From: Gautieria morchelliformis
Lineage: Eukaryota; Basidiomycota; Agaricomycetes; Gomphales; Gomphaceae
Length of the DNA stretch: 64,000 bases
Assembly (NCBI GenBank): GCA_015179125.1
Contig: WHVA01000151.1
Location: 1-64,000, forward strand
Reading direction: 5' to 3'
This document shows positions 1-11,469 of the stretch, one piece after another. The notes beneath the pieces were generated by a model. It had not been told where the DNA came from. It was given only the letters and a program-made list of their open reading frames with translations, and did no database searches. Every line of letters starts with the position of its first letter. Within the stretch, counting starts at the first letter, position 1. The position numbers and the translations under genes are program-made.

Positions 1-313
1 GCAGAAGATGGAGGAGTTTCATGCAAGCCTCCTGAGAGGCATGACAGGGCTATCAATATCCAAGAGTGGACATCGACAGCACTCTTGAAGATATTGAGGC
101 AGGGTCTGCTTAATAACTAGTACTTAATTACTAGTACTTAATTTCTTGTTAAACCTCCAGTTTCAAAGTAATTTCAGAGTAATTTCTCAATTTAATTTGT
201 TAAATACAGAGTTTCAAAGTAATATCTCATTTTAATTTGTTAAACACAAAATTTCATAGTCATTTCAAAGTAATTTCACAAATTACTTTAGAGGCACAAG
301 CACACCTACAACA
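1..313. other. AT-rich flank with short direct repeats
   Basis: No gene seen. Positions about 118-300 hold several imperfect copies of an AT-rich block built around AATTTGTTAAA and TTTCAAAGTAAT. This may be the subterminal region of the adjoining transposase element. No clear terminal inverted repeat was found. Confidence 0.4.
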
Positions 314-1324
314 TCAAGAGTGAAAATAATCGTCGATGGAGGGTAGAGGACATGAATAATGCTGGGAGGTCTGATTCAGCTTGATACATGCACATGCATT
401 GGTGAGTAACATGGCCACCCGATACATGAGCCAGCACGCATTCCCAAGGATCTTGTGCTTCCAAAAACAGTGGAGGTAGGGCCAGTCTTGTAAAACCAGG
501 CCAAAGCCACGCTCAACCAAGATACACACACCACCCATGGCAGTGTTCCATTGCCGCTGTTGAGGGGTCAGGGCATCAGTCCCTGCATAAGGGCTTACTA
601 TGTACGGGCTTACACCATAAGCCAAGTCACCGTACAGCTGAAAAAAACGGTGAGACAGCGGATCACCTTCATTTGACCCTGGCTGGATTGCATTCCTCTT
701 GATATGTGCCAGGAGTCCACTTGCATTCAAGACACCGCTATCGTTTTGTGGTCCTCTGTATGGGGCATTGAGGTGAGCGAACAGTCCATCTGGGGTCACA
801 ACTCCCTGAAATTTCATCCCATGAAATTTCTTGTACCCAGTGCAGGCCAACTCTTCCTGCCTCACTGGGCAGCAGGTCTGGCATATCGTGCAGTCGATAA
901 ACCCGAAGACCAACTGTGTTGGAGCTCCAAAATTGTGGAGAGTGAGTGCATATATCTACAGTCTCTCAGGGCTGAGAAGACCCTTGGAATCCCACCGGAG
1001 CAAGTGGCCCCAGCATGCATTTATGAACCTCACAGTTTCGCTCACAATCTGTGAGATCGCTGGCTGCATGCGGGCATACTTCGTGGCCAGGGACCATTGG
1101 TCCTCAGGGCTGCAGAGACGTGCACAAAGGAGGGTGAATGACTTGAGAGGGGGGATCAGTAGCCCCCATTGGTAATCAAGGGGTCTGGGAGATCTAAGAG
1201 TGAGCTGAGGTGCTGCAGCTCCTCTACTGTGAACCTGAAAAGCCTGTAAGTTTCCACAACTGAATGACACCAGCAGAGGGCTTACCAAAAACGCCACAAG
1301 GTTTTCGTACATAAATACCTTCAC
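314..1324 (-). pseudogene. PIF/Harbinger-like DDE transposase, one in-frame stop
   Basis: This 337-codon minus-strand frame looks like a DDE_Tnp_4-type (PIF/Harbinger) transposase, which cuts and pastes its own DNA element. The N-terminal half (1324 to about 959) is a helical region with no clear landmark. The catalytic half shows FGFIDCTICQTC (first Asp), then GMKFQGVVTPDG and NDSGVLNASG, then LYGDLAY (second Asp), and finally NTAMGGVCILVERGFG (Glu). The two halves are in the same frame and are separated only by a TAG codon at 956-958, just before IYALTLHNFG. The stop makes the copy non-functional unless it is read through. I chose the start at 1324 because it is the first ATG of the frame; the true start may lie upstream. 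A long-LTR-derived repeat begins at about 1290, so the 5' side is truncated or rearranged. The family call is fairly secure from motif order. Confidence 0.75.
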
Positions 1325-1500
1325 CCTCTTTCCTCCCCGTCATTTCATGTTCACACCCTTCCTTCATTCCATTGTACATGTGTTTCATCTACTTGTATCC
1401 TGACTGCACACCCCTATCCAACCCTGACTCAAGACGGCCTCTTTCCTATTCACTGATATCATATGAGCATTCAATATAAGTAGTTTACATTCCATATGGG
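1290..1500 (+). repeat. Fragment of the long-LTR family also at 17.7 and 49.4 kb
   Basis: This stretch aligns by eye with 50300-50500, inside the 1.59-kb solo-LTR-like repeat at 49363-50952. It shares the blocks TATCCTGACTGC, CCCCTATCCAA, CGGCCTCTTTCCTATTC and ATGAGCATTC. It is a diverged partial fossil copy. Confidence 0.6.
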
Positions 1501-3009
1501 AGCTGCTGTTCAACCAGCTTACTGTATAGTCTCGGATCAAGCTGTTCAACCAGCCTTCAAATTGTCTCCTTACTGTAAATCTGTATTCTGCATCAAAGGC
1601 CTTTAAAACAACCGTTTATCGCCATCATAAAAATATCTACTATCCTCATAAGGCCTATTCAAACCTCCCTCTAATTATCTATGAATTTTACTTAATTTTC
1701 TGAGGCTGTCTTCACTCAAACTCCCTTATTTCTGTGCAGCAGAGTTGTGGACACACATGCAACTCTGTTTCGGACTTCCAATTTCAAACTCCGACAGGAC
1801 ACTCACGTTCACACGCGGATTGTGCACCTGCGGTCACCCACAAATCCGGCCGGGCGGATCCTTCAGACTCAGCCTGTGAGTTCAAAAAGCCTAGTCATTT
1901 GCTTGTACAGCCGCAATGACTCAACCGACTCATGCACACCTTGGTGGGTCACATGTACATGACTCACCCAAGCTGTCATAAATCACATGAGTCCAATTAA
2001 TGACTCATTCCTGACAAATCAAGCCCTGATTGGTGGAAAACCCTGTGGAGTCACCAGTAGGAGTCATTTCAAGTCACTGTGAGTCATTATGAGTCAGACA
2101 GAACCTTCCCATGCATTCTGAAAGCTTCTTCGTGACTCATTCCCCTATTCCATTAATAGATAGAAGGTTCTACCGCTTATTTAAGCGCCTGTACAATACA
2201 ATATAAGGAGACCCTTTTTGTCTGCCTTTCATCAGCCAATCTACCCATCTTCTATCCTACATGTGACCTTGTGTGACTTGCATCTTACTAAGGTGCTAAT
2301 CCCAGCTAGGGTTATTCACCTACTTTAGTGTCTAATTCCTTGTTAAGTAGTTACTTTACTGCTTAGCCACTTGGACTAATCCTCCGGGTGTAATTCTACA
2401 GAGTGAGTCTGTCAATTGAAAGTCTTGCCATTCGCACTCCAATACCCGAGACGATCTGATCAGTCGATTTTCCTGATTAGAGACTTTCACAAGTCGCTTT
2501 GTTCACAAAACTCGTCCCTCGTTTTTTTGCAGTGCGCTGGTAGATTATAAGGGCAGTCCATTTATAAACTCGCCTGCTAAGTACATTCCTTTATATTTTG
2601 GAATATGCTTGGACCCCGATAGTGTCCTTGAACCTACAGTCTTTTAGTTTATTGTTCAGTGCTGCTAAGAAATGTATTGCCTTCCATCCATATTAACTTG
2701 GACTAGTTCTTACGTGGATTGCAACCAACATCAGGAAAAACCCAAAATCCTGGTAGTGGCGCCTACCTGCACATCGCGTCACGTGGTCTACTGTAGCACA
2801 TGTAGTTGCGCACGTGGCTGCATAAGTCCACGTAGTCCTCTGTGCTCAAACGTCCCTATGTATCTTATGTTAGATACATATCCGAGCCCTTTCTACCATA
2901 GACATCTGCCATCTATCGTCGGCTAGAGCACAAGTGCCCATCTACACACCAATACATTGTGTACCTGTGCTTTGGTGGGTCAATCTTTCACCACTTTGTT
3001 CACAGTCAA
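1501..3009. other. Non-coding region rich in GAGTCA/TGACTC motifs
   Basis: No convincing gene. From about 1915 to 2110 the motif GAGTCA (or TGACTC) recurs roughly ten times. A stretch starting TGTCATAAATCACATG at 1974 and holding a TATTTAAG box near 2180 resembles a fungal LTR. I could not find a matching end or target duplication, so it is not called as an element. Confidence 0.3.
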
Positions 3010-3675
3010 TGGAGTCCAATCAAGAGGGAAGGGAAAGCTATACCCTCTTACACCGCTTCACTTCTAGAAAGTATCGCTGATTTACCAGAGGCGGATGTGC
3101 CGCAACAAGAGCTGTTGCGTATCTCGCGGGAGCTGACACTGTACGAACAATTTCTTTTCCTTATGTTCTGTACACCATTCACGTCACTGCTCTAGACGAC
3201 TGTCGCCCTATCCTGGTTTATCCTCACCATGATCCTTTATCCCGATGTACAGCGCAAAGCACAGCGCGAGCTCGACGAAGTTATTGGCGCCGATCAGCTC
3301 CCTACCTTTGAGGGCCGCGATAGCCTTCTGCATATGAATGCTATTTGCAAGGAAATACAAAGGCGCCCTAACTGATTCTCTGAAAGCCAGGAGTTGACAA
3401 ATAAATTTTCCTGGACTAGATGGCGTCCAGTGGTGCCGCTGGGTGTTGCACACAGGTTGATGGAAGATGACGTGTACAACAACAACTTTATCCCCTGAGG
3501 CAGTGTTGTCATCGGAAATGCATGGTGGAGTCACCCTTCTTGTGTGCCCAAATAGCAGATACTCACAAGAGCCTACTCGAAAGGGCAATGCTCCATGACA
3601 AGAATATGTACGGGCCCAATACTGAACACTTCGAGCCTGAGCATTTGTTCACACCCGGGATGCTAAAAGGTACTT
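3010..3675 (+). pseudogene. Cytochrome P450 relic (internal fragment)
   Basis: Pieces of a fungal microsomal P450 (haem monooxygenase) are visible in order. First comes KAIPSYTASLLES and PEADVPQQE. A frame shift leads into RAVAYLAGADT, the I-helix with its oxygen-binding AGADT. A probable intron (about 3143-3195, GTACGA to CTCTAG) separates this from TTVALSWFILTMILYPDVQ and RELDEVIGADQLPTFEGRDS, the J-helix region. Then come RWRPVVPLGVAHRL (around the K-helix and beta sheet) and GPNTEHFEPEHL, which matches the PERF-region spacing. The N-terminal membrane anchor, the ExxR region in clean form and the haem-binding FxxGxRxC loop are missing, and several stops interrupt the reading. It is a decayed host gene fragment. 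The gypsy element at 3829 sits just downstream, so later parts may have been displaced or lost. The P450 call is secure; the clan is not. Confidence 0.8.
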
Positions 3676-3828
3676 GGGTTGGCCACTGTTTTGTAGGTCT
3701 CTTTTCTAACCCATATTATCATCGCCTTCACTCTATTGCGTCAAGGAGATTCTTCTGGAACAATTCAATTACCTTCTGGCTCTACAGCCTTTGAGAGATG
3801 CTCCCAGTCCTCCACTTCTTCATGTATA

Positions 3829-4318
3829 TGTAAGGGCAACCCTGGCTGGTTGTGGAGATCACACTACCACACAACTGACAAGGGGAAATCCAAAGTCTGT
3901 ATAAATGAACAGAGTATACAAGAGAGGGGATTCTCACCTGACAAGGGGAAATCCAAAGAGAAAAGTCTAAGGACCCCCAATGTCAGCGAGCCCATATTAT
4001 ACTACGCTGCGCAGCCAGGGACAACACTTGGCACCCGCCATCAACCCTACATCCTCCTGACCTCCCTGACCCTTGATCGACCCTTGATGTCACCTATTAC
4101 GCAAGTCGCTTGATTTCCAACACTGTTCTGAGAGTGGAAGTCAGAAATTGGAGTGGAACTGGAAAGGCGAACAGAACTGGTGGAAGTTCTCCCAGAAGCG
4201 GAATCATTTCTGAAAGCGGAGGCGGAGATGGAATCGGAATTGGAAGCGGAGTCGGAAATGGTGTCGGAACTGGGTGTGGTGTCGGAACTGGAAATGGAAA
4301 ACAGGGTGTCCCCTGACA
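3829..4318 (-). repeat. LTR of the gypsy element (downstream copy)
   Basis: 490 bp, starting TGTAAGGGCAACCC and ending CCCCTGACA on the plus strand, matching 10574-11063 almost exactly. Its inner part is rich in GGAA(T/C/G)CGGA-type short repeats. Confidence 0.95.
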
Positions 4319-4799
4319 TCACCCCCCCTCTAGCGTGCTGCATCCTCGAAGCACGGGACACGAGGGATTGAAAAGCCAGCGAGCGGATTTGGCGAGGGGC
4401 ACCAGGGTGTGTCCTATAGAACTCATGGAGTTTGTCTGGAGCGGAAACATCTCGCTCCGGGACCCACAAATTCTCCTCATACCCATACCCTTCCCATTTT
4501 ACAAGGAATTGGAGTCGTCCTCGCACAAACCGGCTGTCCAGGATCTGTTCCACCACATAGTGCTCTTCCCCATCTACAATTTCCAGCGGAGGTGGCGGAC
4601 GAGCCTTCCGACCTGGAATTGGGTCCTCAAGCGTAGGGAGCAACTTCACCACGTTGCAGACGGGGTGGAGGCGGGATATGGACATCGGAAGTCGGAGGCG
4701 GTATGCATTCGGCCCAACCCTCCGCATCACTGTGAAGGGCCCAAGGTAGCGGTGGGCAAGCTTCTGCGAAGGGCGTGTGGTGCGGATGTCACTTGCATC

Positions 4800-5297
4800 T
4801 GTAGAGGACAGGAATTATAGGCAGTAGGTATGGACTTGTTGCTCAAAATAATAGACTAGAAAACAATTCACTCTCTCAGTGAATTTAGTTGTCACTGTAA
4901 ATATATTATACACTACCTAGAAAACAATTCACTACAGAGGATTTCTAGGTCAATAAATCAAAAGAATACTAGACTAATTTACTTGCCTCTCTCAGTGAAT
5001 TTAGTTGTCACTGAGAGAGGGGGAAATCTGTCTCACTGTGCATGTACTACTACCCGGCCCTTTAGCGCCCAAGAGCTCGCGCGTCGAAGTCATTTCAGAC
5101 TCCGCTGGGTGCAGCCGCTTGTGAAAATAGAAATAACAAGATGAAATGGAGAGGTAAGGAGTGACAGGAAAATTTCGAAAATAATCAGAGAAATGGATGC
5201 ATGGGACAAGAACAATGCGAGAAGAGATTGAAAAACCATACAACAAATTGAATATATTATGCTTGATTTTGGTGCAGGAGCATAAATGCACCCAACA
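4800..5297. mobile_element. Solo-LTR-like insertion (498 bp) inside the gypsy element
   Basis: The piece begins TGTAGAGGACAGG, ends CACCCAACA and is flanked by GCATC on both sides (4795-4799 and 5298-5302). TG...CA ends plus a 5-bp duplication fit a solo LTR or a very short LTR-type element. Inside are two copies of a block containing CAGTGAATTTAGTTGTCACTG, the second forming a hairpin (4986-5020). No coding capacity was recognised. Confidence 0.7.
4986..5020. repeat. Perfect 13-bp hairpin
   Basis: CCTCTCTCAGTGA at 4986-4998 and its exact reverse complement at 5008-5020 flank a 9-base loop, within the solo-LTR-like insertion. Confidence 0.9.
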
Positions 5298-5915
5298 GCA
5301 TCTAGATACACCTTGTCTCCAACTTGGTACTCCGGGGCAGGAACCCGGTGTTGGTTGTAGTACCTTGCCATGTCATCCTTGGCCTTTGCAAGGGCTGACT
5401 TGGCTTCCGAAAGGGTGGAGTCCATGCGGTCTCGGAACTCATTGACCGTCTCGAGTCGGGACTCAGCCTGGCGTGGTTCGAAGCCCATCTGCGGGTGTCG
5501 TCCGGAGTCAAGCATGAAGGGAGTCTGTTGTGTGGCGGAATGTACATGGTTGTTGTATTGGAATTCCGCCAGCGGAAGTAACTCATCCCAGTCATCCTGC
5601 CTCTCATTGACAAAGAGGCGGAGATATTGCTCCAACTCCTGATTGACCCGTTCTGTCTGTCCGTCACCCTGCGGATTGTACGCTGTGGTGGTAGCCAGCT
5701 TTATGCCGAGCAGGCGGTAGAGCTCCCGAGTCAGTTCCGCAACAAACTGCGGACCTCGGTCGGAAACAACTTGCTTCGGGAGCCCATGCAACTTCCAGAC
5801 ATGTGCAAGGAACAGGCGGGCCACTCCGAGGGCTGTTATTGTCGTGTGCATCGGAATGAAGTGGGACACCTTGCTTACCGAATCCACGACGTTCATGATT
5901 GCGTTGTAGCCATGA

Positions 5916-6603
5916 CAGGGCTGTCCACGAGTCCAGGTTCCTGCAGGTGACTCGCAGTTCAACCTGTGATTTTAACCTGCAGATCCAACTCCCACAAGTC
6001 CAGGTGACCCAGCGCCTAAAACCCTGCCAAGTCCAGGTTTGGCCTTTGGAATTCCGCAGGTGACTCGCAGACCTGCAAGCCTTAAATGCCAAGAATTCAT
6101 GTCATTTACATGTCATTCAACTACTATTACTTCCTTCTGCACAACAGCCTTCTTGACATGCTTACTCTTATCATGCAGCAACTCTACAACACATTCCTCA
6201 GGAACAAGTCCTTCATATGACAGCCATGTGCTGAGTATGGTCCCGGCACGTGTCGACTCTTCCTTCAGAGAGTGACACATCCATGATACAGTCAGTCGGC
6301 CCTGACTGAATGCACATTTGACATCTGTGGATGTTGCTAGAGGAGCATGGTCAAAATATGATGTAAGGATGTGTGAAATAGCTCACCCCCATCCCCACGG
6401 GAGGAGACGTGTCATGCACTCGCATGGGGTGAGTCAGCTTGGAATAATCTGGCAAGTCACTGCAAGTCACCCGCAGGTTTAGCCTGCAGGTCCAAGTCAA
6501 CCTGCAGAAAAACTCAGGTCAAGTCCAGGTTCCACTTCTGGAAGCTGGCAAACCTGCGAGTCCAAGTCCAGGTAACCTGCAGGTTGACTTGTGGACAGCC
6601 CTG
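5916..6603. mobile_element. hAT-like MITE, 8-bp target duplication
   Basis: A 688-bp piece with terminal inverted repeats: it starts CAGGGCTGTCCACGAGTC and ends GACTTGTGGACAGCCCTG. It is bordered on each side by the identical 8-mer AGCCATGA (5908-5915 and 6604-6611). CAGGG-type ends and an 8-bp duplication are typical of hAT elements. Near both ends it is rich in CCTGCAGGT and GACTCGCAG motifs, likely subterminal transposase-binding repeats. No transposase is encoded, so it is non-autonomous. It sits in the integrase region of the recent gypsy element, so it moved even more recently. Confidence 0.92.
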
Positions 6604-9454
6604 AGCCATGAGACTCTGGGAGTTCAACGATGAAGTTGACACTGATGGTGTCCCAGCGGGATTCGGGAATCAGGAGCGGAACATGTTCTCCGACAAGCGG
6701 ATGTCGTTGTGCTTTGGTTCGGAGACAAAGGTCACATGTCTTCACGTACTGTCCAATGTAGCGGGACATCTGAGGCCACCAGTAATTCCAAGCCACTAAC
6801 TCCAGTGTCTTCCACCTGCCAGCATGCCCAGCGACCCATGTGTCATGGTGCTGGGACACGATGCGGCGGCGGAGGTCCGCCCCACCTGGAACATAGACCT
6901 TGCCTCTGAAGTGGAGCAGTCCATCACGTTCCGACCATTCCGCTGCCCATACAGACCATGAGTGCCCTTTCCGAAGTTCCTCCACCGCCTTCACCACCGA
7001 CTCCTCCTTCTCTCCATTCCGGTACTGCCTCCGGATGTCCCGGAGCATTTCCGCTTCCGCCCCAACTGCAGTCACTCCCTCTAGGGTGCGGATTGCAAAG
7101 AGACTTGGGCGGAACAGTGTCATATCCGCATTGTCTCCACTTCCGCTTCCATGATCCGCACGGCGGGATAGGGCATCGGGCTTGCCCATGGTGCGGCCGG
7201 GGCGGTGGTGGAGCATGGAAGTCAAACCGGGACAGGTGTAGGGACCACCGTGCTTGCCGTCAGTTCAACTTCTTAGATGTGCGGAAATACTTGAGGTTCT
7301 TGTGGTCTGTCCAGATCTCAAACGGGCATAGAGCACCCTCGAGGAAGTGTCGCCACTCCTCCAGCGCTCGGATGATTGCCAGCATCTCCTTGTCGTGCAT
7401 CTCATAGTTCCGCTCAACCAGGCTAAGGCTTTTAGAGAAAAAGGCAATCGGATGCCACCCTCCACCATCTTCCGATGACTGTTGCGACAAGACCGCTCCG
7501 GTAGCTGTGTCGGAAGAATCCGCCTCGACTCGATAAGGGCGAGAGTCGTCGGGAAAGATCAGGACCGGGGCAGAAGTGATCAGCTCCTTGAGTTTGTCAA
7601 AGGAGGCCTGTTCTGGCTCTCCCCACCGCCACCCAACCTCCTTCTTGGTGAGGTCGAAGAGGGCACGGGCATGGCAGGAGAAGTCCTTGATGAACCGCCA
7701 GTAGAAATTGACAAACCCAATGAAGGACTGGACCTCCTTCTTGTTCCGCGGCACAGGCCAATCCGATACACCGGAAACTTTGACCGGGTCCATTTCCACC
7801 TTTCCCTCCGACACAATCACCCCAAGATACTCTATCCGCGTCCGCTCAAATTCGCACTTTTCCGGCTTGAGACACAGGCTGTATTCCCGGAGCCGTTCCA
7901 GCACTCTCCACACAACTTCCCGATGTTCCGACATTGTTTTTGTGAAGATGAGGATGTCATCGAGGTAGATGCAGACGAACCCTTCTGCTATCATGTCACG
8001 TAAAATGTCATTCATCATCGTCTGGAACGTGGCAGGACTGTTGGTGAGGCCAAAGAACATGACCTGTGGCTCAAAAGTCCTCGGTTGGTGTGGAATGCAG
8101 CCTTCCACTCGTCTCCCTCCCGGATCCAAACATTATTGAAGCCCCAGCGGACATCCAGCTTAGTGAAGTACCTCGCCCCGTGGAGTTGTGTGATTAGTTT
8201 GGAAATGAGTGGAATGGGGTACCGGTTCTTGATCGTGATCGCATTCAAGGCCCGGTAGTCCTGCACAAGTCTGAGCGAGCCGTCCTTCTTCTTGATGAAG
8301 AACACCGGAGATGCCATGGGTGACTTGGAGGGGTGGATCCTCCCTGTACGGAGGTTCTCCCCAAGGAATGCATCGAGCTCTACCTGCTCCTTGGGTGACA
8401 GCGGGTAGACCTTGCAGTTGGTGGGCTTTGACCCAGGCTCCAACTCGATGGCATGGTCCCACAGCTTTTGTGGATGCAGGGCATCAAATGACTCCTTGGC
8501 AAAGACATCCTCAAACTCCCGCAGGTACTCCGGAATTTCCACCTCCGCTTTATCATGCTTCTTTGAGGCTTCAGCAAGGCGTTGCGAAATATTTCCGGTG
8601 GCGCGGATGTGTTCCGCTTCCGGTGGAAGGTTTACATACAGCAAGCGCTCCCCCTCCGCCAGAGTATCTTTCGGGCTGAGTCGGATGACATTTGAGTCGG
8701 AATTGGAATCGGAATCGGAATTGGAAGTGGGATCTGGTTCAAATTCCGCTTCCGAGTCTTCTTCTGCAAGCAGTGGGTGGGGGCCAGAACGACATGTCTG
8801 TATGAGCCGTTCGGTCTTCCGCTGCTCCTGGCGCTCCTTCCGCACTTCCGACCGGCACATGTGACACTTGGCTGGGCACCGACTCATCAGCACCTTCCGA
8901 GTCTGCCAATTGATCTCCAGGTTTTGCTCCTGGAGCCAGGTAAACCCAAGGATGATGTCTTGCTTCCCCAGGCTGGTCACTGCGAAGGAAGTGCGTTCTG
9001 TGTGCCCATCATAGCGGAGAATCGTGTCTACTATCTCCGTGATGGACCCTGCCTCATTGGGGCTTCCATCCACATTGAACACCGGGATTGTGCGTTGCAG
9101 CTTCCACGTGGTCAGTCGGTTCCGTTCCACATAGTCCCAGTCTATAAACTGACAAGTGGCCCCGCAATCGACAAGGGCGGGTCCGGATTTGACTTCCGCA
9201 GTATCTGTCGTCTGGATCTCCACCTTAATGACTAGGGACTTGGGGCCAGGGGTGGAAGCAACAACATAGCGCTTTGGGAGGCGTCTCTCCCAAGGGCGGA
9301 CATGGGATGGACGGGGTGTCGGATTCGGTTTTTGTGTGACTTTATCCGGTGGGTCTGTACGAAGTGAGGGGTGTGGGGGCTTTTCATTCTCTACTTCAAG
9401 ACAGGCAAACCGGTTATGTACAGGCAGCAGGGGCACACATCTCACCCGCTGCAT
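6604..9454 (-). mobile_element. Gypsy part: protease, reverse transcriptase, RNase H, integrase N-terminus
   Basis: Fossil pol region of the Ty3/gypsy element. In order on the minus strand: an aspartic protease (LVDCGATCQFIDWDYV), reverse transcriptase (PSKSPMASPVFFIKKKDGSL, YRALNAITIKNRYPIP, then the active-site block CIYLDDILIFT), RNase H (YRVEADSSDTATGAVLSQQ, FEIWTDHKNLKYF), and the integrase zinc-binding part (H-x-H...C-DLC around 6700-6900). The gag and pol frames overlap slightly near 9442-9454; families of this kind are known to use recoding there. Confidence 0.92.
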
Positions 9455-10584
9455 GTCACAAATCCAACATCCATCGGGGCAGGGCCACTCTTCAAAGGAG
9501 GAAGGCTATGGTTCCTAATAGGAGCAGGCGGAGCAACCGTCGGAAACATTTTCCGTGTGGGAGTGAATGCACTTCCGAGTTTTGGCATAGGTGGAGTAGG
9601 ACGAGTGGAACTGCATGTCATGTTCCGGTTTGTCTCCACGAAGGCCTCATTTGCTTCCCTGTTCCGGGACACCCTCTGCGCAGCTTGGTACCACCCTTCC
9701 GGGTCATCGAAATCCGGAGCTCCATCCCCAAGCAGCGCGACTTGGTTCTGGAGTGTCGGATCAAGTCCTCGTCGGAATTTGATGACGATCATCTTGTCGT
9801 CATCATACTCCGCAAGGTCAATGAGCTCCTGGAAGCGGTCGATGTAGTCATCGACCGGATCCTTGGCCTGGTACCAGCTTATCCCCTCAAGCTTCGTAAG
9901 GGCTGTGAGCTGCTCGTTTTTCGGGCAGAACTGGTCGGAAAATGTTTTCTCGAAGGCGTCCCAGTCCCAGAAGTAGTTCCCCTTGCCCTTCACTTCATGT
10001 CGGATCACCTTGTTTGCAAAACGGGCTGCGCGGTCCAACTTGAAAAAGGACAATGCCCAGTGGATCTGAGCCTGGTCGTTTGGAAAGAGGTCTCCGACAA
10101 TTGCGAAGTAGATGCTGCATGTGTTGAAGAATGCATGTCCCTTCTCCCGATCTCCATCAAAGTCCGCCGGAGTTGCGGGTTTGACCTTTGCTAACTTCGC
10201 GGACATCCTCTCTTCCACTGCTTCCGCTTTTCCGAAATCAAGATCATCCGGCATTTCATTTCCACCACTTTGTGGAATATCTAACTTAGCCAAAATCGCT
10301 TGTAAGGCTGTTTCAATCGCGTCGGTCTTCATCCGGTTCCGCGTCAATTCCTCCTCCATATTCCAAAGACGATCGTCCGGATCCATGTTGGAAGGAGAAA
10401 TGTGGGACGGGATTTCCGGGGTTGGGAGCTCGACATAAGAAGAGGGGCTGTCGTATGCTGTGTGTGCGGAAGAGGTCGCGATCTCCGAGTCGCTGTCTCC
10501 GATTCTGAACACACCTATGGCAAATGCAACGTGCAGTACAACCACCGGTCCTCTAGGGGAGAGACTTTTCTGCTGTAAGGGCAA
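9442..10584 (-). mobile_element. Gypsy part: Gag
   Basis: A roughly 380-codon Gag-like region of the fossil element with a retrotransposon-gag core (DQAQIHWALSFFKLDRAARF, then FCPKNEQLTALTKLEGISWY and VDDYIDRFQELIDLAEYDDD). It lies directly inside the upstream LTR, as expected for the start of the element. Confidence 0.88.
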
Positions 10585-11063
10585 CCCTGGCTGGTTGTGG
10601 AGATCACACTACCACACAACTGACAAGGGGAAATCCAAAGTCTGTATAAATGAACAGAGTATACAAGAGAGGGGATTCTCACCTGACAAGGGGAAATCCA
10701 AAGAGAAAAGTCTAAGGACCCCCAATGTCAGCGAGCCCATATTATACTACGCTGCGCAGCCAGGGACAACACTTGGCACCCGCCATCAACCCTACATCCT
10801 CCTGACCTCCCTGACCCTTGATCGACCCTTGATGTCACCTATTACGCAAGTCGCTTGATTTCCAACACTGTTCTGAGAGTGGAAGTCAGAAATTGGAGTG
10901 GAACTGGAAAGGCGAACAGAACTGGTGGAAGTTCTCCCAGAAGCGGAATCATTTCCGAAAGCGGAGGCGGAGATGGAATCGGAATTGGAAGCGGAGTTGG
11001 AAATGGTGTCGGAACTGGGTGTGGTGTCGGAACTGGAAATGGAAAACAGGGTGTCCCCTGACA
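10574..11063 (-). repeat. LTR of the gypsy element (upstream copy)
   Basis: 490 bp, near-identical to 3829-4318 and followed directly by the GTATA target duplication at 11064-11068. Confidence 0.95.
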
Positions 11064-11469
11064 GTATATCCTCGACCGATGCAGTTTCATCTTCGGTGAG
11101 CCTGGATTGCATTAGACCGTGTGCACATAATCTCATGACTTGGATAACCCAGTGAATACCATGCTCACGACCCTTCTCAATTGCTCGGGTATAACGACAC
11201 GAGTCAGGACTTCAGAAGCGAAGGCATGTTCAAAGCTTGGTTGCCACAGGGTGTAGTCATGACCGAGACCGAGGTGTGTTCCTATATATCTATATGACCA
11301 TCATCTCCTTAGTCCTTTGCTGGTCAATAGCGCAAGACACCCATTTCCCTTGTTTCACTACTCGCACTCGCATCCTTCACATATCCGTCCGCATGGCTAG
11401 TCCTACTATAGCATTATTAGGTATGATTATCTTTCTCTACTACAAAATCACTGTCACACATCTGAAACA

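Larger units (their letters stand above)
4319..5907 (-). mobile_element. Gypsy part: integrase core end and chromodomain
   Basis: Parts of the fossil Ty3/gypsy element. Between about 5309 and 5907 lies the integrase catalytic core (VVSDRGPQFVAELTRELY, AYNPQGDGQTERVNQELE). Between about 4440 and 4795 lie a GPNAYRLRLP segment and a chromodomain (EHYVVEQILDSR, FLVKWEGYGYEENLWVPE), the module that in chromoviruses targets integration to marked chromatin. A solo-LTR-like insertion separates the two. Confidence 0.9.
3829..11063 (-). mobile_element. Ty3/gypsy chromovirus LTR retrotransposon, nearly full length, nested insertions
   Basis: A 7235-bp element runs right to left between two 490-bp direct LTRs that begin TG and end CA. 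It is flanked by the 5-bp duplication GTATA (3824-3828 and 11064-11068). Gag, protease, reverse transcriptase, RNase H, integrase and a chromodomain follow in the usual chromovirus order. The two LTRs differ at only about two positions over 490 bp, so the insertion is recent. The element is nevertheless broken: besides two later insertions (a 688-bp MITE and a 498-bp solo-LTR-like piece) it carries a handful of other breaks, roughly three to five. It landed beside the P450 relic. Confidence 0.93.

Noticed and set aside
1974-2540. Candidate solo LTR beginning TGTCATAAATC
   Set aside because: No matching CA end or 5-bp target duplication could be found, and there is no second copy in the window.
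4110-4371. Gly/Ser-rich and Glu-rich small frames near 4110-4371 and 10855-11155
   Set aside because: They are translations of the short GGAA-type repeats inside the two gypsy LTRs.
8311-10194. Several plus-strand frames of 120-280 codons
   Set aside because: They lie opposite the gypsy pol and gag regions and have no domain of their own.
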